Notes: generated from the sequence alone by a model not told the origin. 64,000 bases of DNA from Caldibacillus debilis DSM 16016 (GCF_000383875.1 NZ_KB912884.1:20555-84554); one strand, 5' to 3'; numbered from the stretch's first letter, positions 9,000 through 18,878 are shown. A program made the numbers and translations.

Positions 9000-9461
9000 T
9001 CATTTCCTTGGTGCTTCTCCCTCGCCGGTTTTCCGGACGCCGCCGGCCGGCTCCCGCTCCCCTTCCTCCCTTTCCCGCTTCCGGGCATATTCCACGTATT
9101 CCCGGCGGACGCCCGGATCGGTCAAAGGGAGATCGACGTCTTGATAGGGCCGCCCTTTTCGGATGTTTTCCCGTGTTTGCTCCAGCAGGGACAAAAATTT
9201 TCCGCTGTCGAAGCCCAGCCTTTTCAGGGCCTCCTCCTCACCGGAGAGGCGGAAAAGGGATTTTTCGATCAATTTGCCGGCCCCTTTCCCATTCCCCCGG
9301 CGATAATGGTGAAGGGCCGCCGCCACCTGAATGAGCCCGACCCATATGCCGTTTTTTCTTCCTTCGCTTTTCCAATGATTTTCGAGAATTTCATGACATT
9401 CGTAATAATCCCTTCGCCGGTGAAACTGGAATAAGTATTCGAGATAAGCACGGGGAACCAT
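9000..9461 (-). CDS. ypuF: DUF309 family protein YpuF
   Basis: This 153-residue protein carries the DUF309 signature: a helical N-terminus with FHRRRDYYECHEILENHWK, then GLIQVAAALHHYRRGN. The family has a conserved acidic/His surface (E-C-H-E, H-H) of unknown function. The C-terminal 40 residues are charged and variable. It is encoded on the opposite strand to its neighbours, facing away from scpA. ypuF sits between the rib and scp genes in B. subtilis as well, which supports the symbol. Confidence 0.85.
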   Translation of the reverse strand: MVPRAYLEYLFQFHRRRDYYECHEILENHWKSEGRKNGIWVGLIQVAAALHHYRRGNGKGAGKLIEKSLFRLSGEEEALKRLGFDSGKFLSLLEQTRENIRKGRPYQDVDLPLTDPGVRREYVEYARKREREEGEREPAGGVRKTGEGEAPRK

Positions 9462-9558
9462 GGGGGCCTCCTTTGCCTGTTTCGATTTTTGTTTGCCACG
9501 GGGCGCAAATTTTTTATACTTAGTATTAGTTTAACAAAAAATCGTGAACGGTGATCCT

Positions 9559-10305
9559 ATGCAAATGAACGTAAAGACGGCCGGTTTTGAAGGTCCGCTG
9601 GATCTCTTGCTCCATTTGATCAAACAATTGGAGATCGATATCTACGATATCCCGATGGCGGAAATCACCGAGCAGTATTTGTTATATATCCATACGATGC
9701 AGGAACTGCAGCTGGACGTGGCCAGCGAATACTTGGTCATGGCGGCCACGCTGATCGCCATCAAAAGCAAAATGCTGCTGCCGAAACATGAGGAACCGTT
9801 GGAAGACGACGGGTTTTCGATAGAATATGAGGAAGATCCCCGGGAACCGTTGGTGGAAATGCTGATCGAGTACCGGAAATATAAGGAAGCCTCCGAAGCG
9901 TTGAAAGAAATGGGGGAAAACCGGGCGCTCATGTATACGAAACCGCCCAGCGACCTGTCCGAATACCGGACGGCGGAACGCCCCCTGGATCCTTCAAACC
10001 GTCCGACGATTTACGACATGCTGGGAGCCTTTCATAAATTGCTGCGGCGGAAGCAGCTGCAGAAGCCGTTGAAGACGAAAATCGCCAGGCAGGAATATTC
10101 CATTGAAAAACGGATGGAGGAAATCGAAGGTTTTTTGAGGGAAAAGAAAGGATGGACTAATTTTTACGATCTCTTTCCCGAATATGACAAGGAATATTTG
10201 ATCGTCACCTTTTTGGCGATCTTGGAGCTGATGAAACAAAACCGCATTTTCGTAAAACAAGACGGCATTTTTGCCGACATCTGGCTGACGGTAAATGAGG
10301 GGTAA
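9559..10305 (+). CDS. scpA: Segregation and condensation protein A
   Basis: ScpA is the kleisin subunit that bridges SMC heads in the bacterial condensin and is needed for chromosome segregation. With the ATG at 9559 the protein is 248 residues. It begins MQMNVKTAGFEGPLDLLLHL, matching the family's F-E-G-P-L-D-L-L-L signature, with the helical N-terminal SMC-neck binding domain. A variable acidic middle and a C-terminal winged-helix region (about 195-245) follow. A GTG at 9544 would add five residues but lacks a ribosome binding site. Its stop overlaps the scpB start. Confidence 0.95.
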   Translation: MQMNVKTAGFEGPLDLLLHLIKQLEIDIYDIPMAEITEQYLLYIHTMQELQLDVASEYLVMAATLIAIKSKMLLPKHEEPLEDDGFSIEYEEDPREPLVEMLIEYRKYKEASEALKEMGENRALMYTKPPSDLSEYRTAERPLDPSNRPTIYDMLGAFHKLLRRKQLQKPLKTKIARQEYSIEKRMEEIEGFLREKKGWTNFYDLFPEYDKEYLIVTFLAILELMKQNRIFVKQDGIFADIWLTVNEG

Positions 10306-10883
10306 TGGACATGGACATCGTGAACTGGAAAGGAATCATGGAAAGCTTGCTCTTCGCCAGCGGGGATGAAGGACTTTCGGTAAAAGAACTCGCGAAAATC
10401 ATGGATATCGACGAATGGAAGGCCCGGGAAATCCTTGAGGACCTGCGGAAGGATTACGAAGAAGATCCGAACCGGGGCATCGCCCTGATCGAAGTGGCCG
10501 GAAGTTTTAAACTGGCCACGAAAAAAGAGAACGCCGTTTATTTGAAAAGGATGGTGGAAACTCCTTCATCCACGTCACTGTCCCAGGCGGCCCTGGAGAC
10601 GTTGACGATCATCGCCTATAAACAGCCGATCACCCGGGCGGAAATCGAGGAGATCCGCGGGGTGAAAACGGAAAGGCCGCTACAGACCCTCTTGGCGAAG
10701 GGCTTAATTCAGGAAGTCGGGCGGAAGGAGGGGGCCGGACGTCCCATCTTATACGGGACGACGGAGGAATTTCTCGATTATTTCGGATTAAAGGATTTAA
10801 AAGAACTGCCCCCCCTGCCCGATGAAGGGGATGTCGCCCCGGATGAGGAGGATTTGTTCGCCCTCCGTTTCGAAGAAGATTGA
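10305..10883 (+). CDS. scpB: Segregation and condensation protein B
   Basis: ScpB dimers bind ScpA and complete the SMC-ScpAB complex. The 192-residue protein has two winged-helix domains; recognisable segments are ESLLFASGDEGLS near the N-terminus and LETLTIIAYKQPITRAEIEEIRGV in the second domain, followed by an acidic tail. The ATG overlaps the scpA stop by one base, with a second ATG at 10311. A strong terminator ends the pair. Confidence 0.96.
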   Translation: MDMDIVNWKGIMESLLFASGDEGLSVKELAKIMDIDEWKAREILEDLRKDYEEDPNRGIALIEVAGSFKLATKKENAVYLKRMVETPSSTSLSQAALETLTIIAYKQPITRAEIEEIRGVKTERPLQTLLAKGLIQEVGRKEGAGRPILYGTTEEFLDYFGLKDLKELPPLPDEGDVAPDEEDLFALRFEED

Positions 10884-10892
10884 GCATTTTGG

Positions 10893-10920
10893 CACCGGCT
10901 GGTTTCAGCCGGTGTTTTTT
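10893..10920 (+). terminator. Rho-independent terminator after scpB
   Basis: CACCGGCT (10893-10900) pairs with AGCCGGTG (10907-10914) and is followed by six T residues. Confidence 0.92.
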
Positions 10921-11151
10921 GCGTGCACCCGGAAAAGCCCAGCCGGCGGTTTCCGCAGGCCGCCCGCAAAAAATCGGAATCCGTCCGGACCGGCGAACCG
11001 GAAGGCCGTCCGTGCCGCAGAACACCCGATGGGGACAGCGCGTCTTTGCCGCGCGGCACGGAGGAACCGGCGGCCGTCCGGTTCGCCTGAACTGTCATAA
11101 CTCCGGCGCTTCCGCATAAACTTGTACAAAACCTTAAAGGAGAAAACGGAC

Positions 11152-12321
11152 ATGGCTTTTCCGGGATTGCGCTATTTGCTCCTCCTTCTTCTTTTTTTCT
11201 TCGCCGGTTCCCTTCTTCCGGACGAAGCGCGGGCCGCGCGGGCGATCGACGATTCCGACATCCGGTCCCCCTGTGCCGTGATCATCGACCAAAAGACGGG
11301 GCGCATTTTTTTTGAAAAAAACGCCCATGAAAAAAGGCCGATCGCCAGCATCACGAAGATCATGACGGCCATCCTCGCGATCGAATCGGGAAAACTGGAC
11401 GAGTGGGCGCCCGTAAGCGGACGGGCGGTCCATACGGAAGGCTCCTCCATTTATTTAAAGGAAGGGGAAAAGGTGCGCCTCATCGATCTCGTCTACGGCT
11501 TGATGCTCCGCTCCGGGAACGATGCGGCCGTAGCCATCGCCGAGCATGTCGGCGGGAGCGTCGAGGGCTTCGTTTATATGATGAATGAGAAGGCGGCCCT
11601 TCTGGGAATGGCGGATACCCATTTTGCCAACCCCCATGGACTCGATGAGAAAAATCATTATTCGACGGCTTACGATATGGCCCTTTTGATGAAGTACGCC
11701 ATGGAAAACGAAACCTTCCGCAAAATTTCCGGGACGAAGGTCTATCTGGCGGAAAGCCGCGGGAAGGAGGAGTACCGGGTGTTCCGGAACAAAAACCGCC
11801 TGTTGACGGAACTCTACCCGAATGCCACCGGAGGGAAGACCGGCTATACGAAACAGGCGAAACGGACGCTGGTCTCCAGCGCGGAGAAAAACGGGCTCGA
11901 TCTGATCGCCGTTACCTTGAATTCCCCTTCCCAAGACGACTGGCAAGATCACATCACCCTTTATGAGCGGGTGTTTGATTCCTACCGGATGACGAACATC
12001 CTTCCGGAGGGCACCATAAAGGCGGTCCGGCTCCCTTTTTACAAGAACCGCGTCTACCTTGCGGAAGGATTCGCCTATCCGCTGGCGAAGGAAGAAAGGC
12101 GTTCGGTCAGCGTCCGCTACCGGATGCTGAAACCGAAAAGGGAATGGGGAAAAAGGGGCGGGGATGCCCCTCCGATCGTCGGGAAGGCGGAAATTTATTT
12201 GAATGGGGAAAAGATTCGCACCATGCCGATCTATCTGAAAGCAAAAAAGGATGAAGGGAATTTTTTTCAGCGTTTCCAGCGCATATTCGCCAGGATTGCC
12301 GGGGTCAGCGGACATGATTAA
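11152..12321 (+). CDS. dacB: D-alanyl-D-alanine carboxypeptidase DacB (PBP5*)
   Basis: DacB is the mother-cell DD-carboxypeptidase that trims spore cortex peptidoglycan and lowers its cross-linking. From ATG 11152 the protein is 389 residues with a clear signal peptide (hydrophobic residues 7-22). The S11 motifs are S66-I-T-K69, S121-G-N123 and K229-T-G231. AAAGGAG lies nine bases before this ATG; a TTG at 11122 lies before that site and is unlikely. It leads the dacB-spmA-spmB operon as in B. subtilis and overlaps spmA by eight bases. Confidence 0.95.
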   Translation: MAFPGLRYLLLLLLFFFAGSLLPDEARAARAIDDSDIRSPCAVIIDQKTGRIFFEKNAHEKRPIASITKIMTAILAIESGKLDEWAPVSGRAVHTEGSSIYLKEGEKVRLIDLVYGLMLRSGNDAAVAIAEHVGGSVEGFVYMMNEKAALLGMADTHFANPHGLDEKNHYSTAYDMALLMKYAMENETFRKISGTKVYLAESRGKEEYRVFRNKNRLLTELYPNATGGKTGYTKQAKRTLVSSAEKNGLDLIAVTLNSPSQDDWQDHITLYERVFDSYRMTNILPEGTIKAVRLPFYKNRVYLAEGFAYPLAKEERRSVSVRYRMLKPKREWGKRGGDAPPIVGKAEIYLNGEKIRTMPIYLKAKKDEGNFFQRFQRIFARIAGVSGHD

Positions 12322-12904
12322 TCTCATATGGGTCGCACTGACCGTGATCGGTCTGTTGTTTGCCGCGATGAACGGGAAAATGGAAGAAGTGAACGGAGCG
12401 ATTTTGAAAGGCGCCCAGGAAGCGGTCACGTTATGCATCGGGCTGATCAGCGTCCTCGTATTTTGGCTCGGCCTGATGCGGATCGCCCAGGAATCCGGTT
12501 TATTGCAGTCCCTGACCGGGCTTTTCCGCCCGCTGGCGAAGCGGCTGTTTCCCGAGGTTCCCGAGGGCCATCCGGCGATGGGATATATCCTTTCCAACAT
12601 GATCGCCAACATGTTCGGGCTCGGCAACGCCGCGACGCCCATGGGCATCAAGGCGATGGAAGAGCTGCAAAAATTGAACGAGGACAAGAAAACGGCAAGC
12701 CGTTCGATGGTCACTTTCCTGGCCCTCAACACTTCCGGCTTGACCCTCGTGCCGACGATGGTATTGTCGATCCGCATGAGCTACCGGTCTTCGTCTCCGG
12801 CGGAAATTGTCATCCCCACCTTCTTGACGACGGTTTGCGCGACAATTGCCGCCATCCTCATTGACAGGTATTTTTACTTCCGCAGACAACGAAGAAAAAA
12901 ATAG
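12314..12904 (+). CDS. spmA: Spore maturation protein SpmA
   Basis: SpmA is a mother-cell membrane protein needed with SpmB and DacB for full spore core dehydration. The 196-residue protein has several hydrophobic helices and the nucleoside-recognition (Gate) domain signature, seen in MGYILSNMIANMFGLGNAATPMGIKAM. The ATG at 12314 gives the family's normal length; upstream in-frame starts lie deep in dacB. There is no strong ribosome binding site, so translation is probably coupled to dacB. Confidence 0.95.
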   Translation: MINLIWVALTVIGLLFAAMNGKMEEVNGAILKGAQEAVTLCIGLISVLVFWLGLMRIAQESGLLQSLTGLFRPLAKRLFPEVPEGHPAMGYILSNMIANMFGLGNAATPMGIKAMEELQKLNEDKKTASRSMVTFLALNTSGLTLVPTMVLSIRMSYRSSSPAEIVIPTFLTTVCATIAAILIDRYFYFRRQRRKK

Positions 12905-12938
12905 GGTTCCGGATTGGAAAACGAAAGGGGGAAAGGCG

Positions 12939-13475
12939 ATGGAATTTTTGTCTCTCGTCTCGATGTGGATCGTTCCCGCAACGATCGGCTTGATCCTGCT
13001 TCACGGCACCTGGAAAAAGGTGCCTACCTATGAGTCCTTTGTAGAGGGGGGGAAGGAAGGGATCCGGATCGCCGTATCGATCATCCCCTTTTTGGTCGGC
13101 ATGCTCGTCTCCATTTCCATTTTCCGGGCATCGGGGGCCATGGAGTTTTTTGTGGAAAGCTGCAAGCCTTTCTTCTCGGCCTTCGGCATCCCGGCGGAGG
13201 TATTGCCCCAGGCCCTCTTGCGCCCCGTTTCCGGCACGGCGGCCCTGGCGATCATGAGCGACCTCATCGCCACCTACGGTCCGGATTCCTTCATCGGCCG
13301 CCTGGCCTCAGTCATCCAGGGGAGCACCGATACGACCTTTTATGTGCTGACCGTCTATTTCGGAGCGGTCGGGATCAAAAAGATGGGCGATGCGCTGAAG
13401 GTGGGCCTGCTTGCGGACGCCGTCGGCATTTTCGCCAGCATCCTCATCGTCATCCTCTTTTTCGGAACGGGTTGA
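12939..13475 (+). CDS. spmB: Spore maturation protein SpmB
   Basis: SpmB is the partner of SpmA, with the same Gate-domain architecture. The 178-residue protein equals the B. subtilis length. It has the signatures PFLVGMLVSISIFRASGAM and RPVSGTAALAIMSDL, and hydrophobic segments at both ends. GGGGGAAAGG lies just before ATG 12939. It closes the operon, with a terminator 160 bases on. Confidence 0.95.
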   Translation: MEFLSLVSMWIVPATIGLILLHGTWKKVPTYESFVEGGKEGIRIAVSIIPFLVGMLVSISIFRASGAMEFFVESCKPFFSAFGIPAEVLPQALLRPVSGTAALAIMSDLIATYGPDSFIGRLASVIQGSTDTTFYVLTVYFGAVGIKKMGDALKVGLLADAVGIFASILIVILFFGTG

Positions 13476-13635
13476 AGGGAGAAGCGGAGGGATTGGCTGA
13501 ACGGGCCGTTTTCGCCGGCAAAAGGAAGCCGGTCCGCTTCCTGATCCATTCGGCCCGGTTCCGCCCGGCGGACGGGGTTTTTTCCGGGGGCCAAGCTACG
13601 GCCGGGCACATCATCCAATATCCAATAGCGGACGG

Positions 13636-13661
13636 AAAACGGGGAAACGCCCGTTTTTTTT
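13636..13661 (+). terminator. Rho-independent terminator after spmB
   Basis: AAAACGGG (13636-13643) pairs with CCCGTTTT (13650-13657) and is followed by T residues. The 160 bases between the spmB stop and this hairpin hold no gene that I recognise. Confidence 0.85.
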
Positions 13662-13734
13662 CATTTTCTCCGGAAAAATCCCTTCGGCCCTACCCTTTGT
13701 TTTTCCTCGGGATGCCGAAATGAATACGAACGTT

Positions 13735-13763
13735 TTGAGATATTTGCCGATTTATGTCATAAT
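13735..13763 (+). promoter_or_regulatory. Probable sigma-A promoter of rluB
   Basis: TTGAGA (13735-13740) and CATAAT (13758-13763) are 17 bp apart, about 45 bases before the rluB start. Confidence 0.65.
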
Positions 13764-13806
13764 TTTTGCAGGAATCTAGTTGTTACTTCAAAGGAGGGTG
13801 CAGGCT

Positions 13807-14535
13807 TTGGAAAGGCTGCAAAAAGTCATCGCCCGTGCCGGAATCGCTTCGCGACGAAAGGCCGAGCAGCTGATCACGGACGGAAAAGTGAAAGTGAACG
13901 GAGAAGTCGTGCGGACCTTGGGCGTCAAGGTTTCCGAAGAGGATAAAATCGAAGTGAACGGGATCCCGCTGGAAAGGGAAGAACCGGTTTACTATCTGCT
14001 TTACAAGCCGCGGGGAGTGATCTCTTCCGTCAGCGACGACAAGGGAAGAAAAACGGTGGTCGATCTCATTTTGGAAAACGACAAGCGGATTTTTCCCGTG
14101 GGAAGGCTGGATTACGATACATCGGGGCTTTTGTTGCTGACCAATGACGGCGAATGGGCAAACCTTTTGATGCACCCGCGCTATCAGATTGAAAAGACTT
14201 ACATCGCCAAAGTGAAGGGGATACCGTCCCGCGCGGCGTTAAGGGATTTGGAAAGGGGAGTCATCCTCGAAGACGGGCCGACCGCTCCCGCCAAAGCGAA
14301 GCTTGTGTCGGGCAACCGGGAAAAAAATACGGCCATTGTCGAACTGACCATCCACGAAGGAAGGAACCGGCAGGTCAAGAGGATGTTCGAGAAAATCGGC
14401 CACCCGGTCGTCAAATTGAAACGGGAAAGATTTGCCTTTCTGACCTTGGACGGGTTAAACGCCGGCGATTACCGCCCCCTCACCCCTCACGAAGTGAAGA
14501 AGCTGCGGGTCCTTGCCTTGACGGGGGAATATTGA
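13807..14535 (+). CDS. rluB: 23S rRNA pseudouridine synthase RluB (YpuL)
   Basis: This RsuA/RluB-type synthase makes pseudouridine in the large-subunit rRNA (position 2605, E. coli numbering, in the family). The 242-residue protein has an N-terminal S4 RNA-binding domain (LQKVIARAGIASRRKAEQLI). The catalytic domain has the active-site aspartate in GRLDYDTSGLLLLTND, then GRNRQVKRMFE. The start is TTG 13807: AAAGGAGG (13790-13797) is nine bases upstream and the N-terminus then matches B. subtilis. It sits between spmB and resA as expected. Confidence 0.94.
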   Translation: MERLQKVIARAGIASRRKAEQLITDGKVKVNGEVVRTLGVKVSEEDKIEVNGIPLEREEPVYYLLYKPRGVISSVSDDKGRKTVVDLILENDKRIFPVGRLDYDTSGLLLLTNDGEWANLLMHPRYQIEKTYIAKVKGIPSRAALRDLERGVILEDGPTAPAKAKLVSGNREKNTAIVELTIHEGRNRQVKRMFEKIGHPVVKLKRERFAFLTLDGLNAGDYRPLTPHEVKKLRVLALTGEY

Positions 14536-14666
14536 GGGCGCAGACGGAACGGCAGCCGGTGCTCCGCCTTCACGGCCCTTGCCGGGGAGGGTGGGCGCCG
14601 TAAAAAAATCTTTAAATAACTTTCACACAAACGTCAAAAAAGTTTTCGGCAAGGTGACACGATTAA

Positions 14667-14675
14667 TGGTATAAT
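14667..14675 (+). promoter_or_regulatory. Extended -10 promoter element of the res operon
   Basis: TGGTATAAT is a perfect extended -10 hexamer, 33 bases upstream of resA. No good -35 hexamer is visible at the usual distance, which fits an activator-dependent or extended -10 promoter. ResD itself activates this operon in B. subtilis. Confidence 0.6.
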
Positions 14676-14707
14676 TTACAAAACTGTGTCATGCTTGGGA
14701 GGAAGGG

Positions 14708-15238
14708 ATGACATTGACAAAAAAGAAACGATTTGTGATCCGTTCCGTTATTTTGGCCCTGTTGGCGCTGGCGGTTGCTTATACATTGTACGCGAATTTA
14801 AAAGGGGACAGGGACCTGGTGCGGGAAGGGGATCCCGCCCCGGACTTCGTGTTGAAGGACTTGAACGGGAACAGCTACCGCTTGTCCGATTACCGGGGAA
14901 AAGGGGTTTTTCTCAATTTTTGGGGCACCTACTGCAAGCCCTGCAAAAAGGAGATGCCTTATATCGACCGGGCCTATCGGAAGTATAAGGACCGGGGGGT
15001 CGAGGTGATCGCCGTCAACGTAGGCGAGACGGACATGACCATCCAAAACTTTGTCGACAAATACGGCTTGTCCTTTCCCGTAGTCGTCGATCGGGAAGGG
15101 GAAGTTCAGGACGCCTACGATATTTTTCCGCTTCCGGCCACTTTCCTCATTGACGCGGACGGGAAAATCGTTAAATACTATGAAGGGGAATTAACGGAGG
15201 ATTTGGTTGAGCAATTTATGGAAAGAGTAAAACCGTAA
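14708..15238 (+). CDS. resA: Thiol-disulfide oxidoreductase ResA
   Basis: ResA is a membrane-anchored thioredoxin-like protein on the outer face of the membrane that reduces apocytochrome c cysteines before heme attachment. The 176-residue protein has one N-terminal membrane helix (about 11-29). The redox motif is C76-K-P-C79, and the acidic residue that tunes it in B. subtilis is kept (E82). B. subtilis has CEPC, so the residue after the first cysteine is changed from acidic to basic here. cis-Pro appears in FPLPATFLID. GGAGGAAGGG precedes the ATG. It heads resABC-DE. Confidence 0.94.
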   Translation: MTLTKKKRFVIRSVILALLALAVAYTLYANLKGDRDLVREGDPAPDFVLKDLNGNSYRLSDYRGKGVFLNFWGTYCKPCKKEMPYIDRAYRKYKDRGVEVIAVNVGETDMTIQNFVDKYGLSFPVVVDREGEVQDAYDIFPLPATFLIDADGKIVKYYEGELTEDLVEQFMERVKP

Positions 15239-15250
15239 GGAGAATTCGGC

Positions 15251-16912
15251 ATGAATCAGGTGAAATGCGAATGCGGCCACGTGAATCCGCCGGGAACGAT
15301 CCTGTGCGAATCGTGCGGGAAGATCCTCGTCGAGTCGGAAGAGAAAAAGAAAGTCCTGGATATGCGCTACGAAGGCACGGCAAGAAGGTCGCAAACCTAC
15401 AACCGGACGTTGGTGGACAAAATCTGGAATTTTTTCTCCTCCGTGAAGGTCGCCGTGGCCATCATCGTCGTGACGCTGATCGCTTCTGCCATCGGGACGT
15501 TTTTGCCCCAGAAGTCGACGCTTCCTCTTTCCGTATCGGTGAAAGAATATTATGAAAGCGAATACGGATTCGTCGGCCGCTTGTTTTACGCCCTGGGGTT
15601 CCACAACCTGTACGGCTCCTGGTGGTATATGCTGTTGATCGCCCTGATCGGGGTGTCCCTCGTCATTTGCAGCTTGGACAGGGTTGTCCCCCTGTACAAG
15701 GCGTTGAAAAAACAGCGGGTCACCCGCCATGCGGGGTTTTTGAAGCGGCAACGGCTGTTTTCCTCCGGCGGGGACATCAAGGAACTGGATGCCCATTATG
15801 AACTGCTGAAGGAGCGGCTGAGGAAAAGGCATTACAAGGTCCTGGAAGAAAACGGGAACCTGATGGCGGAAAAGGGACGTTTTTCCCGTTGGGGCCCCTA
15901 CGTCAACCATCTCGGATTGATCATCTTTTTGATCGGGGTCATGCTGCGTTTCGTGCCCGGCATGTACGTGGACGAAAGCTTAACGATCAAAGAAGGGGAA
16001 ACGAAGGCCATCCCCGGGACGAACAAGCAATATTATCTGAAAAACCACGCATTCATCGTGGAGACTTACGATCCGGAAAAGGACAAGGCTTTTGAAAAAA
16101 CGCTGAAAGAAAGGGGCCCGATCGTAAAAAACTACCAAACCAACGTCACCCTGTATAAGGCCGAAAGCCCCGCCGTCGCCGGCGAACAGCCGAAGTTGGA
16201 AAAAGTGAAGGATTATCAGATCCGGGTAAACCAGCCTTTAAAATTTGACCATTATTCCGTCTACCAATCGGGGTTTTTGCTGAACGAGATAAGCGCCATG
16301 ACCTTCGCCCTTGCCGACAAGAAGACCGGAAAGGAGTTCGGCACCTTCCGGGTGGATTTGGAGCGGCCGCAAAAGAAGTATGACCTGCAGGAAGGATACT
16401 CGGTGGAAATCCTCAGCTATTTCCCCGATTTCGTAATGGGAGAGGACGGGGAACCGACCAGCAAATCGCAGAAGCCCAACAACCCCGCCTTCGTGTTCAA
16501 GATGGTCGCGCCGGACAAACCCGACGGGGAGATCAGCTTTGTCGCGATCCAGCAAAACCTCGAACCTGACGGGAACAATCAATATCAAATCAAGTTCAAA
16601 TCCGTGGAAACGGTCAACTATTCCGGACTGACGGTCCGGAAGGATCACACCCTATGGATTCTGGCCGTCGGCGGACTGATCTTCATGATCGGCGTGATCC
16701 AAGGCTCCTACTGGAACCACCGCCGGATCTGGATCCAACGCGTCAACTCGGAGGTTTGGATCAGCGCCCATACGAACAAAAACTGGTTCAGCCTGCAAAA
16801 GGAAATCGCCCGGATACTGGAAGGCATCCGTTTGCCCGTGCCGCAGGACCAGTTGAAGGATGGGAATAAGCGAAACTTGGAGGGAGTTCTCGATGGCACA
16901 GTTGAGCAGTAA
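15251..16912 (+). CDS. resB: Cytochrome c biogenesis protein ResB (CcsB/Ccs1 family)
   Basis: ResB forms with ResC the System II heme export and heme-apocytochrome ligation complex. The 553-residue protein has three N-terminal-half membrane helices (about 67-87, 119-142, 215-235), a large extracytoplasmic domain and a last helix (about 465-485). The first 24 residues hold a four-cysteine zinc-ribbon-like knot (C6, C8, C19, C22). GGAGA lies upstream, 12 bases after resA. The end overlaps resC by 20 bases. Confidence 0.94.
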   Translation: MNQVKCECGHVNPPGTILCESCGKILVESEEKKKVLDMRYEGTARRSQTYNRTLVDKIWNFFSSVKVAVAIIVVTLIASAIGTFLPQKSTLPLSVSVKEYYESEYGFVGRLFYALGFHNLYGSWWYMLLIALIGVSLVICSLDRVVPLYKALKKQRVTRHAGFLKRQRLFSSGGDIKELDAHYELLKERLRKRHYKVLEENGNLMAEKGRFSRWGPYVNHLGLIIFLIGVMLRFVPGMYVDESLTIKEGETKAIPGTNKQYYLKNHAFIVETYDPEKDKAFEKTLKERGPIVKNYQTNVTLYKAESPAVAGEQPKLEKVKDYQIRVNQPLKFDHYSVYQSGFLLNEISAMTFALADKKTGKEFGTFRVDLERPQKKYDLQEGYSVEILSYFPDFVMGEDGEPTSKSQKPNNPAFVFKMVAPDKPDGEISFVAIQQNLEPDGNNQYQIKFKSVETVNYSGLTVRKDHTLWILAVGGLIFMIGVIQGSYWNHRRIWIQRVNSEVWISAHTNKNWFSLQKEIARILEGIRLPVPQDQLKDGNKRNLEGVLDGTVEQ

Positions 16913-18089
16913 TCTTCTTTTCGCCGCCTTTGTCGTTTACTTGATCGCCATTGGTTTTTTCGGCGGCTCCATCCGGCAGAAAAAGGGCCTGGAAGACCAA
17001 TATCAGGAACAAAAAGGGAATGTGAGCGGCAATATCGCCATCGGTTTGACGATCTTGGGTTTTCTCCTGCAGATCGGATATTTTATCACGCGATGGATCG
17101 CTTCCGGCCATGCGCCCGTCAGCAACATGTTTGAATTTGTAACCTTTTTCAGCATCATGTTCGTCGGCGCCTTTATCATCATTTATTATCTCTACCGGTC
17201 GGCCACCCTCGGGCTCTTCACCCTGTCCATCGCCCTATTGATTATCGCCTACGGAAGCATGTTCCCGCGGGACATCACCCCGCTGATCCCGGCCCTGCAA
17301 AGCCACTGGCTCGTCATTCACGTCATGACGGCGGCCGCGGGGGAAGGAATCCTGGCGATCAGCTTTATTTCCGGACTCATTTATTTGATCAAAATGGTGG
17401 ACCAGGAAAAACGGTCAAGAAAAACCGCCTGGCTGGAGCTGGTCCTCTATTTCCTCGTCGTCGTCCTCGGGTATGTCCTGATTTCCGGCGTATTTCAGGG
17501 AACGGGGTATAAGGCGGAATTTGAATGGATTGACAAAAACGGGCAAACCGCCGTCCAGGAATACCACCTTCCGGCGCTCGTCGGCCCGAACGGCTGGCAG
17601 CTGCAGACGGAGGGCCGGATGGAACCTTTCGCCGAACTTCCGCCGATTTTGAACGCGAAGAAGGTCAACACCGTCTTATGGTCGTTCATTGCCGGCACCG
17701 TCCTTTACCTGTTGATCCGGCTCATCGCCAGGAAGCGGATCGGGGAGATTTTGCACCCCTTGACGAAAAAAATGAACGGGGATTTGCTCGATGAAATCAG
17801 TTATCGTTCCGTCCTCATCGGATTTCCCGTATTTTCCCTCGGCGCCCTCGTCTTTGCCATGATCTGGGCGCAGATCGCCTGGTCGAGATTCTGGGGCTGG
17901 GATCCGAAGGAAGTCTGGGCCCTCATCACCTGGCTGTTTTACGCCGCCTTCCTCCATTTGCGGATCTCCCGGGGCTGGCACGGGGAAAAATCCGCCTGGC
18001 TGGCGGTGATCGGTTTCGCCATCATCATGTTCAACCTGGTGTTCGTCAATCTGGTCATTGCCGGGCTGCACAGCTATGCGGCACCATGA
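16893..18089 (+). CDS. resC: Cytochrome c biogenesis protein ResC (CcsA family)
   Basis: ResC is the CcsA-type heme-handling partner of ResB. From ATG 16893 the protein is 398 residues. It has at least eight hydrophobic segments and the tryptophan-rich WWD-type heme motif [14 protein letters not shown] near residue 334. Flanking histidines ([10 protein letters not shown] and [10 protein letters not shown]) could ligate heme. GGAGGG lies upstream inside resB, so translation is coupled. Confidence 0.95.
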   Translation: MAQLSSNLLFAAFVVYLIAIGFFGGSIRQKKGLEDQYQEQKGNVSGNIAIGLTILGFLLQIGYFITRWIASGHAPVSNMFEFVTFFSIMFVGAFIIIYYLYRSATLGLFTLSIALLIIAYGSMFPRDITPLIPALQSHWLVIHVMTAAAGEGILAISFISGLIYLIKMVDQEKRSRKTAWLELVLYFLVVVLGYVLISGVFQGTGYKAEFEWIDKNGQTAVQEYHLPALVGPNGWQLQTEGRMEPFAELPPILNAKKVNTVLWSFIAGTVLYLLIRLIARKRIGEILHPLTKKMNGDLLDEISYRSVLIGFPVFSLGALVFAMIWAQIAWSRFWGWDPKEVWALITWLFYAAFLHLRISRGWHGEKSAWLAVIGFAIIMFNLVFVNLVIAGLHSYAAP

Positions 18090-18161
18090 GAAAACGCTTC
18101 GCGAGAGGTTGCAGCCTTAACATAAATATTTATGGAACGATGAATCGGGAGGTTCATTCGC

Positions 18162-18878
18162 ATGGATAAAGAAGTGAAAATATTAGTGGTGGATGACGAG
18201 GAAAGGATTCGCAGGCTGTTGAAAATGTACCTGGAGCGGGAAAATTACCTCATCGATGAAGCGGCGGACGGAAATACCGCCCTGAAGAAGGCGCTGGAAA
18301 ACAATTACGACCTGATTTTGCTCGATCTCATGCTTCCCGGAAAGGACGGCATCGAGGTCTGCAAGGAATTGCGGGAAAAGAAGGCGACGCCCGTCATCAT
18401 GCTCACGGCCAAAGGGGAAGAAGCCAACCGGGTGCAGGGCTTTGAAGTGGGGACCGATGATTACATCGTCAAGCCCTTCAGCCCCCGGGAAGTGGTCCTC
18501 CGCGTCAAGGCCCTGCTCCGGAGGGCGAGCACGACCAGCTATTTGCAAACCGATACGTCCGCCAAGGATGTGTTGGTCTATCCCCATTTGACCATTGACA
18601 ACGACGCCCACCGGGTGCTGGCCGACGGGGTGGAAGTCAGCCTGACCCCGAAGGAATACGATCTGCTCTACTTCTTGGCCAAAACTCCGGACAAGGTGTT
18701 CGACCGGGAACAGCTGTTAAAAGAAGTGTGGCATTATGAATTTTTCGGCGATCTCCGGACCGTCGACACCCATGTGAAGCGTCTGCGGGAAAAATTGAGC
18801 AAGGTTTCCGAGGATGCCGCCAAAATGATCGTCACCGTCTGGGGCGTAGGCTACAAGTTTGAGGTCGTGAATGAATGA
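18162..18878 (+). CDS. resD: Response regulator ResD
   Basis: ResD is the OmpR/PhoB-type regulator of aerobic and anaerobic respiration genes. The 238-residue protein has a receiver domain (acidic pair D11-D12, phosphorylated aspartate D55, the KPF lysine near 105) and a C-terminal winged helix. The winged-helix region is marked by LTPKEYDLLYFL and RTVDTHVKRLREKL. The start has GGGAGG upstream. Its end overlaps the resE start by four bases, so kinase and regulator are translationally coupled. Confidence 0.97.
   Translation: MDKEVKILVVDDEERIRRLLKMYLERENYLIDEAADGNTALKKALENNYDLILLDLMLPGKDGIEVCKELREKKATPVIMLTAKGEEANRVQGFEVGTDDYIVKPFSPREVVLRVKALLRRASTTSYLQTDTSAKDVLVYPHLTIDNDAHRVLADGVEVSLTPKEYDLLYFLAKTPDKVFDREQLLKEVWHYEFFGDLRTVDTHVKRLREKLSKVSEDAAKMIVTVWGVGYKFEVVNE

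Noticed and set aside
11455..12777. 440-codon minus-strand open frame opposite dacB and spmA
   Set aside because: It lies wholly antisense to two well-supported genes, shows no recognisable domain, and is explained by high GC and codon bias.
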